Assembly (NCBI GenBank): GCA_008638375.1
Contig: CM018033.1
Span: forward strand, 11,937,880-12,001,879
From: Nyssa sinensis
Taxonomy: Eukaryota > Streptophyta > Magnoliopsida > Cornales > Nyssaceae
Direction of reading: 5' to 3'
DNA: 64,000 bases
The notes under the pieces were generated by a model. That model was not told the DNA's origin, did not search any database, and was given only the letters and a program-made list of their open reading frames with translations. Below, piece by piece: positions 59,401 through 64,000 of this stretch. Both the position numbers and the translations under genes were made by a program. The first letter of the stretch is position 1; every line of letters begins with the position of its first letter.

Positions 59401-61752
59401 TGTTGAGATCACTGAACAACCTTCAGTCAGTATTCTTGAACTGAAGAAGGCCTTCTCTGGTTTACTAAAGCTCGGAAAAGGTCCTTTGGCTCATCAGCTA
59501 CTACTGAAATTGTATGAGTCCCGCCTCCAGAAAAGCACCAAGGCCTTTCTTCCGCTGGTGTGCTAGTTACCCTGAAACATATTCAGCCACATTATCTAAC
59601 CTTGTGTTCTCTATAATCTCATTGACAACAAAAGAATCTGGTTTGATGTTTGGTGACAATCCTGTATATATGAATAGAATTGTACAATGGGCAGAATGTG
59701 AAATTGAATCTTTTGTACGGTTAGTTAAGGAGAACGCGCCTTCTTCTGAGACAGCTTTGGCTTTACGTGCAGCTAGCATTTGCATTCAAGCTAGCCTTAA
59801 CCATTGCTTTGTGTTGGAATCACAAGACCTGAAACTCTCAAAGTTGTTACTGGTGCTTTTGCAGCCATACATTGAAGAAGTTTTGGAGTTGAATTTTAGA
59901 CGGGCTAGAAAAGTAGTTCTCGATTTTGCTGAAAATGATGAGAGCTTGCCACTGTCACCTCGCTTTGCATCTCCACTGTCTAGTTTTGCGACATCATCTG
60001 CCAGTGTGCTTATTCATGGTGGAATGAGGTTCATTTCTGTTGTTAAAGTAAGTTTATTTTTTCCACTATGGTGGCTTTTATTAGGGGAACCATCTTAGAT
60101 CCCAATACTGAAGCTACCATAAGCACCTAATTTTTTTATTTTTTATTGGCAAGTACCTAGCTTATTACACATTATTTGGGAATAGGAATTTGAAAATTAA
60201 TAATTTATTGGCCCACATTAAGGTGTGTTTGGAATGGATTTTCTGGGATGGCTTTATCGCCAATTGTTATTACATCGTCTTCTTCATCTTTAACATTTTT
60301 TTGGTTGTTTTTTGAGATGTAATTTAAGTCAATTTTTTACTTTTTGAAGAAAGCCAGCTCTACTTGCTTCTGTTTTTTAGTTGGAGATAGAGATTTTCTT
60401 ATGAAGGTGTGAGTCATTGGCAAATAGGACCTCGACCCCCCTTCACCTCTTTGACAAAGATAATCTATTTTATCTTGTATTTCTATTTCCTCCTTTATCT
60501 TTCTTCTTTTCTCTTTCTACATCTAGAGTCTCTTTATATTCATACAAATAAATGAGAAAGAAGGCATTTGTTTTCTAAATGCATCCTTAGAGATTGCAGA
60601 TGTATTAATACGATCCTCAAAATTTTTTGGACCATGTGACTTTTGTCTTGTCACTCTAGACAAACAATTTTTCTATTAGACAAAATCCATTGTCCATCAG
60701 GGTGCTGGTAGAAGTACATGAGAAAATCGCTGAGAAAATCTTTTTGGGGTCTATCTGAAGGTCGTTCCTAATCTGCTTTACCTGCACTCTGGCTCCTGTA
60801 GTGGTGTTCAAGAATACATGCTTTTGGTGTATGGTTCAAAAGCAAGAAGATTTCTGAAATTAGTTTTGAAATCCAAATGCATAGACATTTGTGTTTGTAG
60901 ACATATATAGTTGGCTTATATTTATGTGCACCTATATACGATAATGTTTCAGAGACATGGATAAACGTCTTAAATTGAAGATTGCACATTAATTTAAATT
61001 GGGAGTCTTTGTGGTTGTGTTATGTGGCTGGCTGCATGCTGACTGTGGGACAGACTGGGATGGCCATCTTGGAGGCCTCTCCCGGGCATAGAAGGGCATA
61101 CTCAGAACTTGTATGGATGGGAGATACACAAACTCTACAAGAAATTTACTGACTGCTATTTATATGGTTACTGAGGGATGAATAATCAGTTTCATATTAT
61201 AATCTTGGTGTAACATATTCTTTACAGGATATAGTGGAACAGCTAACCCCTTTGGTCATTTTGCACTTTGGAGGTAACGTATTGACCAGAATTTCACAGC
61301 TTTTTGATAAGTACGTCGATGCTCTGATTAAAGCCTTACCTGGCCCCTTGGAAGATGACAATCTTGCAGAGCTGAAAGAGGTTATAGTTTTTAGAGTTGA
61401 AACCGATTCTGAACAGCTTGCATTGTTGGGAACTGCATTTACTGTTGCAGAGGAACTATTACCAATGGTTGTATCGAGAGTTTGGAGCACACTGAATGAA
61501 AGCAAGGAAGCAGAAAATGGACTCAATGAAAACATTGTGCCTACCACAAGTAATACTATAGAATTTAAAGATTGGAGGCGCCATCTTCAGCATTCGCTGG
61601 ACAAGCTCAGAGATCACTTCTGTCGACAATATGTTTTAAATTTCATCTATTCGAGAGATGGCAAAACACGATTAAATGCGCAAATTTATTTAAATGGGAA
61701 AGGAGAGGATCTGTTTTGGGACTCTGATCCTCTGCCTTCACTGCCATTCCAG
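21235..61752 (+). CDS. EXO84C: Exocyst complex component EXO84C-like, partial (exons 1-4, 3' end outside window)
   Basis: EXO84 is a subunit of the octameric exocyst, which tethers secretory vesicles at the plasma membrane before fusion. The deduced protein follows Arabidopsis EXO84C colinearly as I recall that sequence: the acidic start [15 protein letters not shown] (residues 1-15), a coiled-coil-prone [17 protein letters not shown] near residues 67-83, DPLPNEAKD and [15 protein letters not shown], and a C-terminal EXO84 domain with [35 protein letters not shown] and [19 protein letters not shown]. All three placed junctions are GT-AG with compatible phases. About 587 of roughly 750 residues are present; the last exons lie beyond 64000. 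Introns of 15.2 and 22.4 kb are full of transposons. Exon 3 has a +1 frameshift near 59555, so either the assembly has an error or this copy is damaged. Confidence 0.93.
21331..21829 (+). other. Start of intron 1, apparently single-copy
   Basis: T-rich, non-coding, no element recognised. Contains a short (CTCG)4-type run near 21477-21495. Confidence 0.6.
21830..23130. mobile_element. LTR-like non-coding element with TTCGAA clusters
   Basis: Starts GAGGGGGGTAAATAGG, the same opening as 5556-6770, then the same style of ACTCGAATCC/TCCTCAA motifs. At 22480-22800 it holds about ten variants of GTTCGAAT/TTCGAAC/TTTGAATGA, many centred on the palindrome TTCGAA. No protein-coding similarity. Right end unclear, near a T-run at 23143. 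Confidence 0.5.
23131..24679. other. Intron 1: LINE-tail remnants and unassigned DNA
   Basis: At 23143-23170 a long T-run followed by GATAAGTA, and at 23904-23990 TTTTGATAAGTAGATTTTAT, look like reversed LINE 3' tails (compare TTACTTATCAAAAAA at 48009). 24215-24370 has a GGTTGCAACTCGGTCCGG...GGACCGGGTTC block that resembles a degenerate inverted-repeat element. No gene seen. Confidence 0.4.
24680..25580. repeat. Possible TIR-type element rich in GATACG motifs
   Basis: Both edges are dense in TATCTTACGATACG-like words (24690-24830 and 25515-25565) around a very A/T-rich core. The arrangement resembles non-autonomous DNA transposons but no exact TIR or TSD was found. Confidence 0.35.
25762..26063 (+). 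mobile_element. Ty1/copia 5' LTR
   Basis: Starts TGTTGGGATGGATG and ends CTATAACTTAACA, directly followed by a primer-binding site. 302 bp, with a CT-rich 3' part. The left boundary is chosen from the TG start and is less certain than the right. Confidence 0.65.
26064..26075 (+). other. Primer-binding site of copia element
   Basis: TGGTATTAGAGC, one base different from the canonical iMet PBS TGGTATCAGAGC, immediately after the LTR end. Confidence 0.8.
26217..26295. repeat. Minisatellite in copia leader
   Basis: Three to four copies of a GTCATGCCGACATCATCAT unit (about 25 bp) between PBS and gag. Confidence 0.85.
26786..27620 (+). pseudogene. Ty1/copia gag, broken
   Basis: Begins [18 protein letters not shown], then [39 protein letters not shown] and [14 protein letters not shown], the standard plant copia gag N-terminal and core (UBN2-type) arrangement. 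A stop at 27128-27130 ends the first frame. Other frames then continue the family pattern ([40 protein letters not shown]), ending near a zinc-knuckle remnant [10 protein letters not shown] (about 27585-27615). No protease, integrase or RT follows, so the element is truncated. Confidence 0.85.
27621..28013. other. Unassigned intron DNA
   Basis: Copia similarity fades after 27660; nothing else recognised. Confidence 0.5.
28201..28521. repeat. Tandem duplication, about 161-bp unit
   Basis: Copy 1 (28201-28361) and copy 2 (28362-28521) both run from TTCCAAGTCCATATTCTATG to CAACATGCCAA, with about ten differences between them. Confidence 0.9.
30897..30921. repeat. (CT)n microsatellite
   Basis: Uninterrupted CT run of about 12 units. 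Confidence 0.95.
31548..32245. mobile_element. Non-autonomous hAT-type MITE, family A, copy 1
   Basis: Perfect 8-bp TSD CATAGTGC (31548-31555 and 32238-32245) around a 682-bp element (31556-32237) with TIR CAAGGATCAAA / TTTGATCCTTG. Subterminal parts are rich in GGAAACG/CGTTTCC words. The A/T-rich core has no transposase. An 8-bp TSD with short TIRs is the hAT signature. A related copy lies in the opposite orientation at 56693-57559, and another starts at 63899. Confidence 0.92.
32500..33119. repeat. LTR-like sequence with GGTTGACCA motif cluster
   Basis: At 32740-33010 GGTTGAC(C/T)A, GTCGAC and TGGTCGACCAA words recur about ten times, followed by a TATA-like TTATATATAG and TATAAAAG (33072-33098). 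The layout is like the TTCGAA cluster at 22480-22800. Boundaries unknown. Confidence 0.45.
33120..35202 (+). mobile_element. Ty3/gypsy 5' LTR, 5' end unclear
   Basis: Ends GATTTGGGGCGTGATA directly before a PBS. Shares GGGGACTAAAATG-type blocks with the other long LTRs and has ATTTCCTACTGGGC / CTCACTCC blocks near 34185-34220. The left boundary is an estimate, where the preceding repeat fades. Confidence 0.6.
35205..35216 (+). other. Primer-binding site of gypsy element
   Basis: TTGGTATCAGAG three bases after the LTR end. Confidence 0.85.
35427..35880 (+). pseudogene. Ty3/gypsy gag, truncated and frameshifted
   Basis: The leader ATG at 35427 opens [13 protein letters not shown] but stops at about 35522. 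A second frame gives [19 protein letters not shown], ending at a stop where WWL is expected. A third gives [16 protein letters not shown], then [14 protein letters not shown] and [19 protein letters not shown]. Together they cover the gag core (FDG.PDP...A..W...W..F...Y) of gypsy polyproteins. Similarity ends near 35880 and no pol follows. Confidence 0.85.
35881..36547 (+). other. 3' end of intron 1
   Basis: Non-coding T-rich intron sequence with a pyrimidine-rich approach to the acceptor CATGTAG|GGAATC. No element recognised. Confidence 0.6.
36548..36642 (+). CDS. EXO84C: EXO84C exon 2
   Basis: Translates to [20 protein letters not shown] and then [12 protein letters not shown], matching the same segment of Arabidopsis EXO84C. 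95 nt: phase 0 in, two bases of the last Arg codon carried over. Flanked by TAG| acceptor and AG|GTAATA donor. It is missed by long-ORF searches because of its size. Confidence 0.93.
36643..38150. other. Start of intron 2, no gene assigned
   Basis: A (GT)n run at 36709-36721 lies early. A 113-codon frame at 37029-37370 has no similarity I recognise. 37400-38150 is G-rich and reads like the 5'/ORF1 side of the LINE that follows, but no motif confirms this. Confidence 0.35.
38151..38346 (-). mobile_element. Copia 3' LTR (minus strand)
   Basis: TGAAATGTATTG...TTCTAACA (196 bp) is homologous to the LTR at 40183-40366, sharing AGGAGGGTGGAATCA and ACAATAATGCCA-type blocks. It is preceded on the minus strand by the purine tract GCTTGAAGCGGAA, the expected polypurine-tract position. 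Confidence 0.8.
38347..38520 (-). repeat. Extra LTR fragment inside the copia element
   Basis: After a T-run and GATAAGTA (38408-38427) an LTR-like piece repeats the ATGTATTGCTTCTATGATTT...AGAGAAGAAGAGG region of the flanking LTRs. It is probably a nested insertion or rearrangement. Confidence 0.5.
38600..39460 (-). pseudogene. Ty1/copia gag (minus strand), broken
   Basis: The minus strand reads [20 protein letters not shown] and, in shifted frames, [20 protein letters not shown], then a zinc-knuckle-like [15 protein letters not shown] near 38690-38730. This is the copia gag order. Stops and frameshifts break it. Nothing of pol lies between gag and the 3' LTR, so this is a gag-only deletion derivative about 2.2 kb long. 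Confidence 0.8.
40169..40180 (-). other. Primer-binding site of the minus-strand copia
   Basis: The minus strand reads TTGGTATCAGAG two bases inside the LTR end at 40183. Confidence 0.85.
40183..40366 (-). mobile_element. Copia 5' LTR (minus strand)
   Basis: TGAATTGTATTG...ATATCCCAACA (184 bp) is the partner of 38151-38346; on the minus strand it starts TGTTGGGATATTAGG. Flanks of the pair (AAAGT, AGGAA) do not form an obvious TSD. Confidence 0.8.
40367..42615 (+). pseudogene. LINE ORF2, N-terminal part with endonuclease
   Basis: The endonuclease region at 41880-42165 reads [49 protein letters not shown] and ARFTWEEW, the plant LINE apurinic-endonuclease pattern (VYGP..., GGDFN, FTW). GGDFN has become GAGGF, so the site is damaged. 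40477-40790 may be the cysteine-rich region before it ([13 protein letters not shown]). From 42240 the linker continues in several frames to GDENTKL, where a MITE interrupts it. Many stops; not functional. Confidence 0.75.
42616..43037. mobile_element. hAT-type MITE, family B, copy 1
   Basis: The 406-bp element (42624-43029) starts CTAAAAAGCATGGATACGG and ends CCATGCTTCATAG. Flanking ATTGCAGC and ATTGCACT are an imperfect 8-bp TSD (first six match). GACAC/GTGTCC words fill both ends. Removing it rejoins the LINE reading GDENTK...[10 protein letters not shown]. Confidence 0.85.
43038..43575 (+). pseudogene. LINE reverse transcriptase, first part
   Basis: Reads [56 protein letters not shown] and then RISEARKI-type positions leading to [11 protein letters not shown] (about 43540-43575), the RT N-terminal motifs of plant LINEs. 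Several stops. Interrupted at 43576. Confidence 0.8.
43576..44357 (-). mobile_element. Probable solo LTR in the LINE
   Basis: A 782-bp insert starting TGATGCGAACCCCGCC and ending GATTTGCATCA, splitting the LINE reading ...ANEWVD | GRL.... TGGAT lies before it (43571-43575) and again at 44361-44365, three bases after the end: a near-TSD. An inner direct repeat (CCGTTGTTTA..GAACCTCGGT, 43670 and 43711) and a TATA-like TTTAAATAGG on the minus strand near 43910 fit an LTR read from the minus strand. Confidence 0.6.
44358..44635 (+). pseudogene. LINE reverse transcriptase, middle part
   Basis: Reads [10 protein letters not shown] and [20 protein letters not shown], the RT motif normally seen as GLRQGDPLSP. 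It is cut by the next MITE at VVEV|LS. The upstream block degenerates to [18 protein letters not shown]. Confidence 0.85.
44636..45133. mobile_element. hAT-type MITE, family B, copy 2
   Basis: Perfect 8-bp TSD GTGGAATG (44636-44643 and 45126-45133) around a 482-bp element (44644-45125) with ends CTATGAAGCAC and CCATGCTTGTTAG. Family B is shared with 42624-43029 (AAGCATGG ends, GGACAC words). The core is A/T-rich with no coding capacity. Confidence 0.9.
45134..45968 (+). pseudogene. LINE reverse transcriptase, C-terminal part
   Basis: Reads [19 protein letters not shown] up to 45185, then an alien filler, then [19 protein letters not shown] (45246-45300) with the catalytic FADD box, then [18 protein letters not shown]. 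After a frameshift it continues to [20 protein letters not shown] at about 45960. Many stops. The reading resumes at 56646. Confidence 0.85.
45186..45245. repeat. Filler DNA copied from the adjacent MITE end
   Basis: About 60 bp between LINE sequences repeats TGTCCATGCTTGTTAGGTGG and CCGTGTCCATGTCATGTCAT, words from the MITE end and its LINE flank (45075-45133). Confidence 0.75.
45969..46409 (-). mobile_element. Solo LTR, left part
   Basis: Starts TGTCACATCCCTAATACC. The right part is 56449-56640, ending CACGTGTTACA. The pair is flanked by ATTAT at 45964-45968 and 56641-56645, a perfect 5-bp TSD inside the LINE. The LTR (about 650 bp without its insert) is read from the minus strand and is split by the chromovirus at AGTAATT. 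Confidence 0.85.
46419..46724 (-). mobile_element. Chromovirus 3' LTR
   Basis: On the minus strand it starts TGATGGGAATCACAG, contains CCTATATAAAGGCATTGG (a likely TATA box) and ends TTCTACA. 306 bp. Confidence 0.85.
46772..46933 (-). pseudogene. Chromodomain of gypsy integrase
   Basis: The minus strand reads [20 protein letters not shown] then RRFLVKWHH, a stop in place of the next residue, and [16 protein letters not shown]. This is the chromodomain pattern (D...V...GG...FLVKW.G......TW). It identifies the element as a chromovirus; in the family the domain directs integration to heterochromatin. Confidence 0.8.
46934..47613 (-). pseudogene. Chromovirus integrase, C-terminal half
   Basis: The minus strand reads [20 protein letters not shown] next to the LINE insert (47530-47600), including the last catalytic Glu of the DDE triad. 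Then comes a degenerate [12 protein letters not shown] and a tail ([21 protein letters not shown]) leading to the chromodomain. Several stops. Confidence 0.8.
47614..48034 (+). mobile_element. 5'-truncated LINE copy inside integrase
   Basis: Reads [20 protein letters not shown] and, after a frameshift, [19 protein letters not shown], the C-terminal end of plant LINE ORF2, followed by CCATTTACTTATC and an A-rich tail (48017-48034). Flanks AACAATAGAG and ATAACAGAG are an imperfect TSD. Integrase reads through when the insert is removed (EVLCYF | [10 protein letters not shown]). Confidence 0.8.
48035..48553 (-). pseudogene. Chromovirus integrase, zinc-binding and catalytic core
   Basis: The minus strand reads [29 protein letters not shown] and [20 protein letters not shown] (H2C2 zinc-binding part). 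Then come [20 protein letters not shown] and [20 protein letters not shown] (first catalytic Asp). The second Asp block (usually VSDRD..F) has decayed to IV.QICQ. A frameshift lies near 48290. The coding continues rightward past the hAT insert at 55762. Confidence 0.85.
49102..52472 (-). pseudogene. hAT transposase (BED-DUF659-dimerisation type), decayed
   Basis: Start at 52472 or 52463 ([11 protein letters not shown]). Order on the minus strand: a BED-like finger [20 protein letters not shown] (about 52220-52300, one zinc Cys replaced); DUF659 with [20 protein letters not shown] (51450-51540); [20 protein letters not shown] and [18 protein letters not shown] (51190-51334); [20 protein letters not shown] then DYWKIIDKR, a stop replacing the expected Trp, and [12 protein letters not shown] (50700-50880); [16 protein letters not shown] (50170-50215); and [17 protein letters not shown] with an upstream stop (50050-50120). 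The tail (49102-50046, three frames) is acidic, then G/S-rich, then P/Y/Q-rich. Stops and frameshifts make it non-coding today. Confidence 0.88.
52640..54880. repeat. A/T-rich tandem array, about 250-270-bp unit
   Basis: CATGAATTTA followed by ATAATTTTATTG recurs at 52649, 52918, 53568, 53841, 54096, 54361 and 54611. Shorter units (about 190 bp) fill 53160-53400. Each unit also has AAATTGTTAATTTTTTTAGT, GTCAATAATTATTA, TTTGATAGGTAATTTTTT and AAGTGACAATAAAC. Eight or nine units in all, diverged by several percent. The array lies upstream of the transposase start, inside the hAT element. Confidence 0.92.
54890..55330 (-). other. Possible 5' exon or leader of the hAT element
   Basis: A 146-codon minus-strand frame, Ser/Phe/Gly-rich, between the array and the terminal region. 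No similarity recognised; an open frame of this length with G/C-rich skew may be chance. Confidence 0.2.
55762..56117 (-). pseudogene. Chromovirus RNase H and integrase N-terminus
   Basis: The minus strand reads [19 protein letters not shown], a stop, then [20 protein letters not shown] and [11 protein letters not shown], the end of gypsy RNase H and linker. Next comes DEYCYMSRF and, past the hAT insert, the integrase zinc-binding part. At 56117 the reading is cut off exactly where a + strand LTR begins. Confidence 0.85.
56118..56439 (+). mobile_element. Chromovirus LTR in opposite orientation
   Basis: Starts TGATGGGGATCACAG, contains CCTATATAAAGCCATTGG and a (CT)n run (56363-56413), and ends TTCTACA. 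322 bp, a clear homologue of 46419-46724 but on the other strand. Confidence 0.88.
56363..56413. repeat. (CT)n microsatellite in LTR
   Basis: About 25 uninterrupted CT units, much longer than in the partner LTR. Confidence 0.95.
56449..56640 (-). mobile_element. Solo LTR, right part
   Basis: Continuation of 45969-46409 (joined reading ..CAGTGAGTAATTCTCTTAC..). Ends TATATCACGTGTTACA, followed by the TSD copy ATTAT. Confidence 0.8.
56646..58330 (+). pseudogene. LINE ORF2 C-terminal part (resumed), with MITE insert
   Basis: Directly after the TSD the reading resumes as GNGSKV then [22 protein letters not shown]. The MITE lies at the bar. In shifted frames it continues [33 protein letters not shown] and [15 protein letters not shown], the C-terminal pattern of plant LINE ORF2. 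Continuity with 45960 shows that both are one LINE. The 3' end is near 58320, without a clear A tail. Confidence 0.82.
56685..57567. mobile_element. hAT-type MITE, family A, copy 2
   Basis: Perfect 8-bp TSD CTGGTGTG (56685-56692 and 57560-57567) around an 867-bp element (56693-57559) with ends TAAGGATCAAAAT and ATTTTGATCCTTG. Its left arm matches the right arm of 31556-32237 (same encoded block [15 protein letters not shown]), so it lies in the opposite orientation. Confidence 0.93.
58331..59001 (+). other. 3' end of intron 2
   Basis: T-rich intron DNA without a recognised element, ending at the acceptor GGTGTAG|ATTATCGG. Confidence 0.65.
59002..60047 (+). CDS. EXO84C: EXO84C exon 3 (with +1 frameshift)
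   Basis: Completes the split Arg codon (AG|A), then [20 protein letters not shown]. It runs through DPLPNEAKD and [15 protein letters not shown] to [20 protein letters not shown] and AFLP near 59551. There the frame shifts: continued as is it stops at TAG 59564-59566, but one frame over it goes on as [20 protein letters not shown] and remains open to the donor GTTAAA|GTAAGT. The exon is 1046 nt, one more than phase continuity with exons 2 and 4 allows, and CTGG stands where one codon is expected. Covers about residues 64-412. Confidence 0.9.
60048..61227 (+). other. Intron 3 of EXO84C, 1180 bp
   Basis: GTAAGT donor, TTTACAG acceptor. No element recognised. Confidence 0.85.
61228..61752 (+). 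CDS. EXO84C: EXO84C exon 4
   Basis: Reads [59 protein letters not shown] and [19 protein letters not shown] to [11 protein letters not shown]. 525 nt, phase 0 at both ends, flanked by ACAG| and CCAG|GTTATC. The downstream open frame (VILFPQIAG..) is intronic. The next exon (expected to begin near ALFAKLQQLA in relatives) is not within the remaining 2.2 kb. Confidence 0.92.
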
Positions 61753-62267
61753 GTTATCCTTTTCCCTCAAATTGCTGGAAATGCCTGTCTATAGATGCCG
61801 TACCCTGATGCATGTGGAAAATCTATTATTTTTTTATTTGCTATTTTGTATCGCAATGATCATCTTCATCATCATCATTTTTTAGAAGACAGTAGACACA
61901 TTTTTGGGATATATAATATTTTTTGTGACCTTTTAGTACTTCATATTTTCTCATTTGTCTCATCTTCAAATACTTTTCTGTTCCTTATTCGAATGCATAT
62001 TTATTTAACAATACTTTTTCCAATCTTAGCTTATAGTTGCATGTATATGTTGATTTGTTGGTCTTTTTGTATCTGCGGATTTCATGTAGGATATCATGAT
62101 AAAATGTGTTTACATGCTCGTGTTTGCATGCTTGTTTGTGTGGGCTCTTTGGTTTTTGCTTGAAAGGTGAGGAATAAGAAGTGTTGTCTAGTGCTGTGTT
62201 TTCATTTAATACATTGCATGCAGAAAACGTTACTGAATGTGTTTTCCTGAAAATCCATATACTTGAC
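61753..62267 (+). other. Start of intron 4
   Basis: T-rich with a (CAT)n-like patch at 61859-61880. No gene or element recognised. Confidence 0.6.
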
Positions 62268-63780
62268 TCAACAAATTCTTATTCCAACTATTTGGGGTTG
62301 GCTACATGCATCATGTCTCGCCGTTTTGCTCCATTTAAGACCATCCTCATTTGGATCACACGTTATCATATTTTTTTTAATTCTCTCTACCAAAGTTAAT
62401 TTTGGTCTCGCCCGCCCCCTAGTAGGACCCTCGATTTGAACCATGTTACTCTTCCTTGCTGGTGCATTTTTTGGTATTCGTTGTACACTACCGTACCACT
62501 TTGATCGGTTCTCTCTCATTTTATCTCTTATAGGTGCTTCTCTTACTATATCACGAATGTGTTCATTTTTAATTTTATCTTTTCTCGTCTCACCACACAT
62601 CGATCTTGAAATCCTCATGTTGGACACACAATTTATTGACATGTTTTTTAACTGTCTAACATTTTGTTCCATACAACATCGCTGGTCCTCTATATAGTTT
62701 TTCATTTTAAAGGTATACGTCGATTACATAATATTCTAGACGTGCTTCTTCACTTCACTCTTGCTACTTAATTTCATGCATAACATCATATCCAATCTCA
62801 CGCTCTTGATGGATAAGTGAACCTAGATAACGAAATTTCCTTTTTTATTATTTCTTGATTTCTTGATTTTCAGTCTTCACTATAACCCGTTTGTGGTCTT
62901 ACTTTTACTAAAGTTACGCTCAATATTTCATCGGCAAAAAGCTTATACCATATAACTTCATTCTATATATGCTCAATCAGCTTATCCATTTCTGAAGAAA
63001 ATATCAAGGACTTAAATGATGACCCTTGATGTAAGTCTACTGTGATAAGAAATTCACTTGTTTCTCCAATAGTTGTCTTTACGATAGTCGCAGTCCCATC
63101 ATAAATGTCTTTTATCGTTTCATGGCTCTTTTCTTTTTTAAAACTCACCATATTAGATTTTGCAGGACTCTATTATAGGCTCTCTCTATGTAGATAAACA
63201 CCATATGTAAATCTTTTTTCTTTTCTCCGTACCTTTCCACAAGTCTTCTTGATAAAAAAAAAAATAGCTTCTCCTTCTAAATTGCCTAGCATAAACCTAA
63301 ATTGATTCTGTGATACAATTGTCTCAAGTCTTAATCGGACCATTCTCTCACAAAGTTTAATAGGCTGGCTCATTAATTTAATACCACAATAATTTGTACA
63401 ATTTTGGATGTCTGTTTTATCTTTGTATATAGGCACTTAAATGCTTTTTTTTTGCCATTCGTAAGGCATTTTCTTAATTATTATGAACCTATTAAATAAA
63501 TTTGTTAGCCAAGACACGCCTTCTTCCTAAACACTTTCAAACCTTAATAGAAATACCATCTGATCCTAAGGCCCTATTGGTTTTCGTTTTTGTCTTCCTC
63601 AATGCATTTTTTTTTTTTTATTCTCGGGCACTTTAAGCTTACAAAAAAAATATATTTCTCTATTGTCTGTAGAGTTTTGTACATATAAGTTTCTCACAAC
63701 TCAAAATGACCTTTTTATTTGCCTTTAATTTCATCATCATTCATTAAGACTATTGAATTTTCACTCTTTATGCACCTAAT
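62268..63780 (-). pseudogene. LINE reverse transcriptase remnant (minus strand)
   Basis: From right to left: RALGSDGISIKVWKCLGEEG (63560-63500); MPYEWQKK and PIYKDKTDIQNCTNYCGIKL with MSQPIKL (63470-63360); VSQNQFRFMLGN (about 63300); MDKLIEHI and LFADEILSV (63010-62930, the catalytic FADD now FADE); and SMCGETRKDKIKNEHIRDIV, DKMRENRSKWYGSVQRIPKN (62600-62480) near the 3' end. This is a different LINE family from the one in intron 2, of the type ending RxxWFGHVQRRP. Many stops; the palm-to-finger part is missing. Confidence 0.85.
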
Positions 63781-63898
63781 TTGATTAAAATCTTTGGTTT
63801 TCCTGACCCTTAACTTTGCAAGTTTATATATATTCTTCTCTTTATTTTTTGTACTTGGAATAAAAAACATCATATACCTTATGTCTAGCATTTCTCAC

Positions 63899-64000
63899 CA
63901 AGGATCAAACGTTTCAGAGTATTGTTTCAGTCACTCAGGAAAAGGAAACATTATGGAAATATTATGGAAACGATAAAAAAATTAAAATGCATAAAAACAC
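63899..64000. mobile_element. hAT-type MITE, family A, copy 3 (left end only)
   Basis: CAAGGATCAAACGTTTCAGA matches the family A end, followed by GGAAACATTATGG words. The rest lies beyond the window. If it follows the rule, TTTCTCAC (63891-63898) is the TSD to look for on the far side. Confidence 0.8.

Noticed and set aside
61753..61794. EXO84C exon 4 running on to the stop at 61794
   Set aside because: Similarity to relatives ends at LPSLPFQ exactly at a CAG|GTTATC donor.
1..64000. A new defence system, gene cluster or operon
   Set aside because: The only host gene is an exocyst subunit; all other coding signals are decayed transposable-element proteins.

Overview
The window is nuclear DNA of a flowering plant, most likely a woody dicot with large TE-filled introns; the species cannot be named from sequence alone. 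It is AT-rich, has GT-AG introns, and holds one recognisable host gene in a dense nest of retrotransposons, LINEs and hAT DNA transposons. No rRNA gene, intact tRNA gene, CRISPR array or bacterial-style operon was seen.

The host gene is on the + strand and is an EXO84C-type exocyst subunit. It starts at 21235 and is still open when the window ends. Four exons can be placed with phase-compatible splice sites: 21235-21330, 36548-36642, 59002-60047 and 61228-61752. Introns are 15.2 kb, 22.4 kb and 1.2 kb, and the fourth runs off the right edge. They encode about 587 of roughly 750 residues. Exon 3 carries a single-base (+1) frameshift near 59555, which is either a sequencing error or a real lesion.

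1-20990 (upstream): minus-strand LTR-retrotransposon remains with a perfect 399-bp tandem duplication (2491-3288) and an LTR-end hairpin (3934-4883); a broken minus-strand Ty3/gypsy gag-protease (5097-8700); then several 3.4-3.7 kb LTRs in both orientations (9950-20656), two of which carry a tRNA-like segment. A gene-proximal segment with the 5' UTR follows.

Intron 1 (21331-36547): two LTR-like elements rich in short palindromes, a Ty1/copia LTR plus gag, a long LTR, a hAT MITE with perfect 8-bp target-site duplication (TSD), and a Ty3/gypsy LTR, primer-binding site (PBS) and gag.

Intron 2 (36643-59001): a gag-only copia element, then a LINE (about 40.4-58.3 kb) split by a hAT MITE, a solo LTR, a second hAT MITE, and a further solo LTR with TSD ATTAT. 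Into that solo LTR a chromodomain Ty3/gypsy element (chromovirus) was inserted. The chromovirus carries a truncated LINE copy and a 7.2-kb hAT transposon (TSD CCGTGGAA, terminal inverted repeat (TIR) CATGGTGTTAAAT) with a decayed BED/DUF659/dimerisation-type transposase and an AT-rich tandem array. Its two LTRs are in inverted orientation with the same end facing outward, which is abnormal.

Intron 4 (from 61753) holds a minus-strand LINE reverse-transcriptase remnant and the start of a third copy of the first MITE family. None of the mobile elements appears coding-competent; insertion order can be read from the nesting and TSDs.
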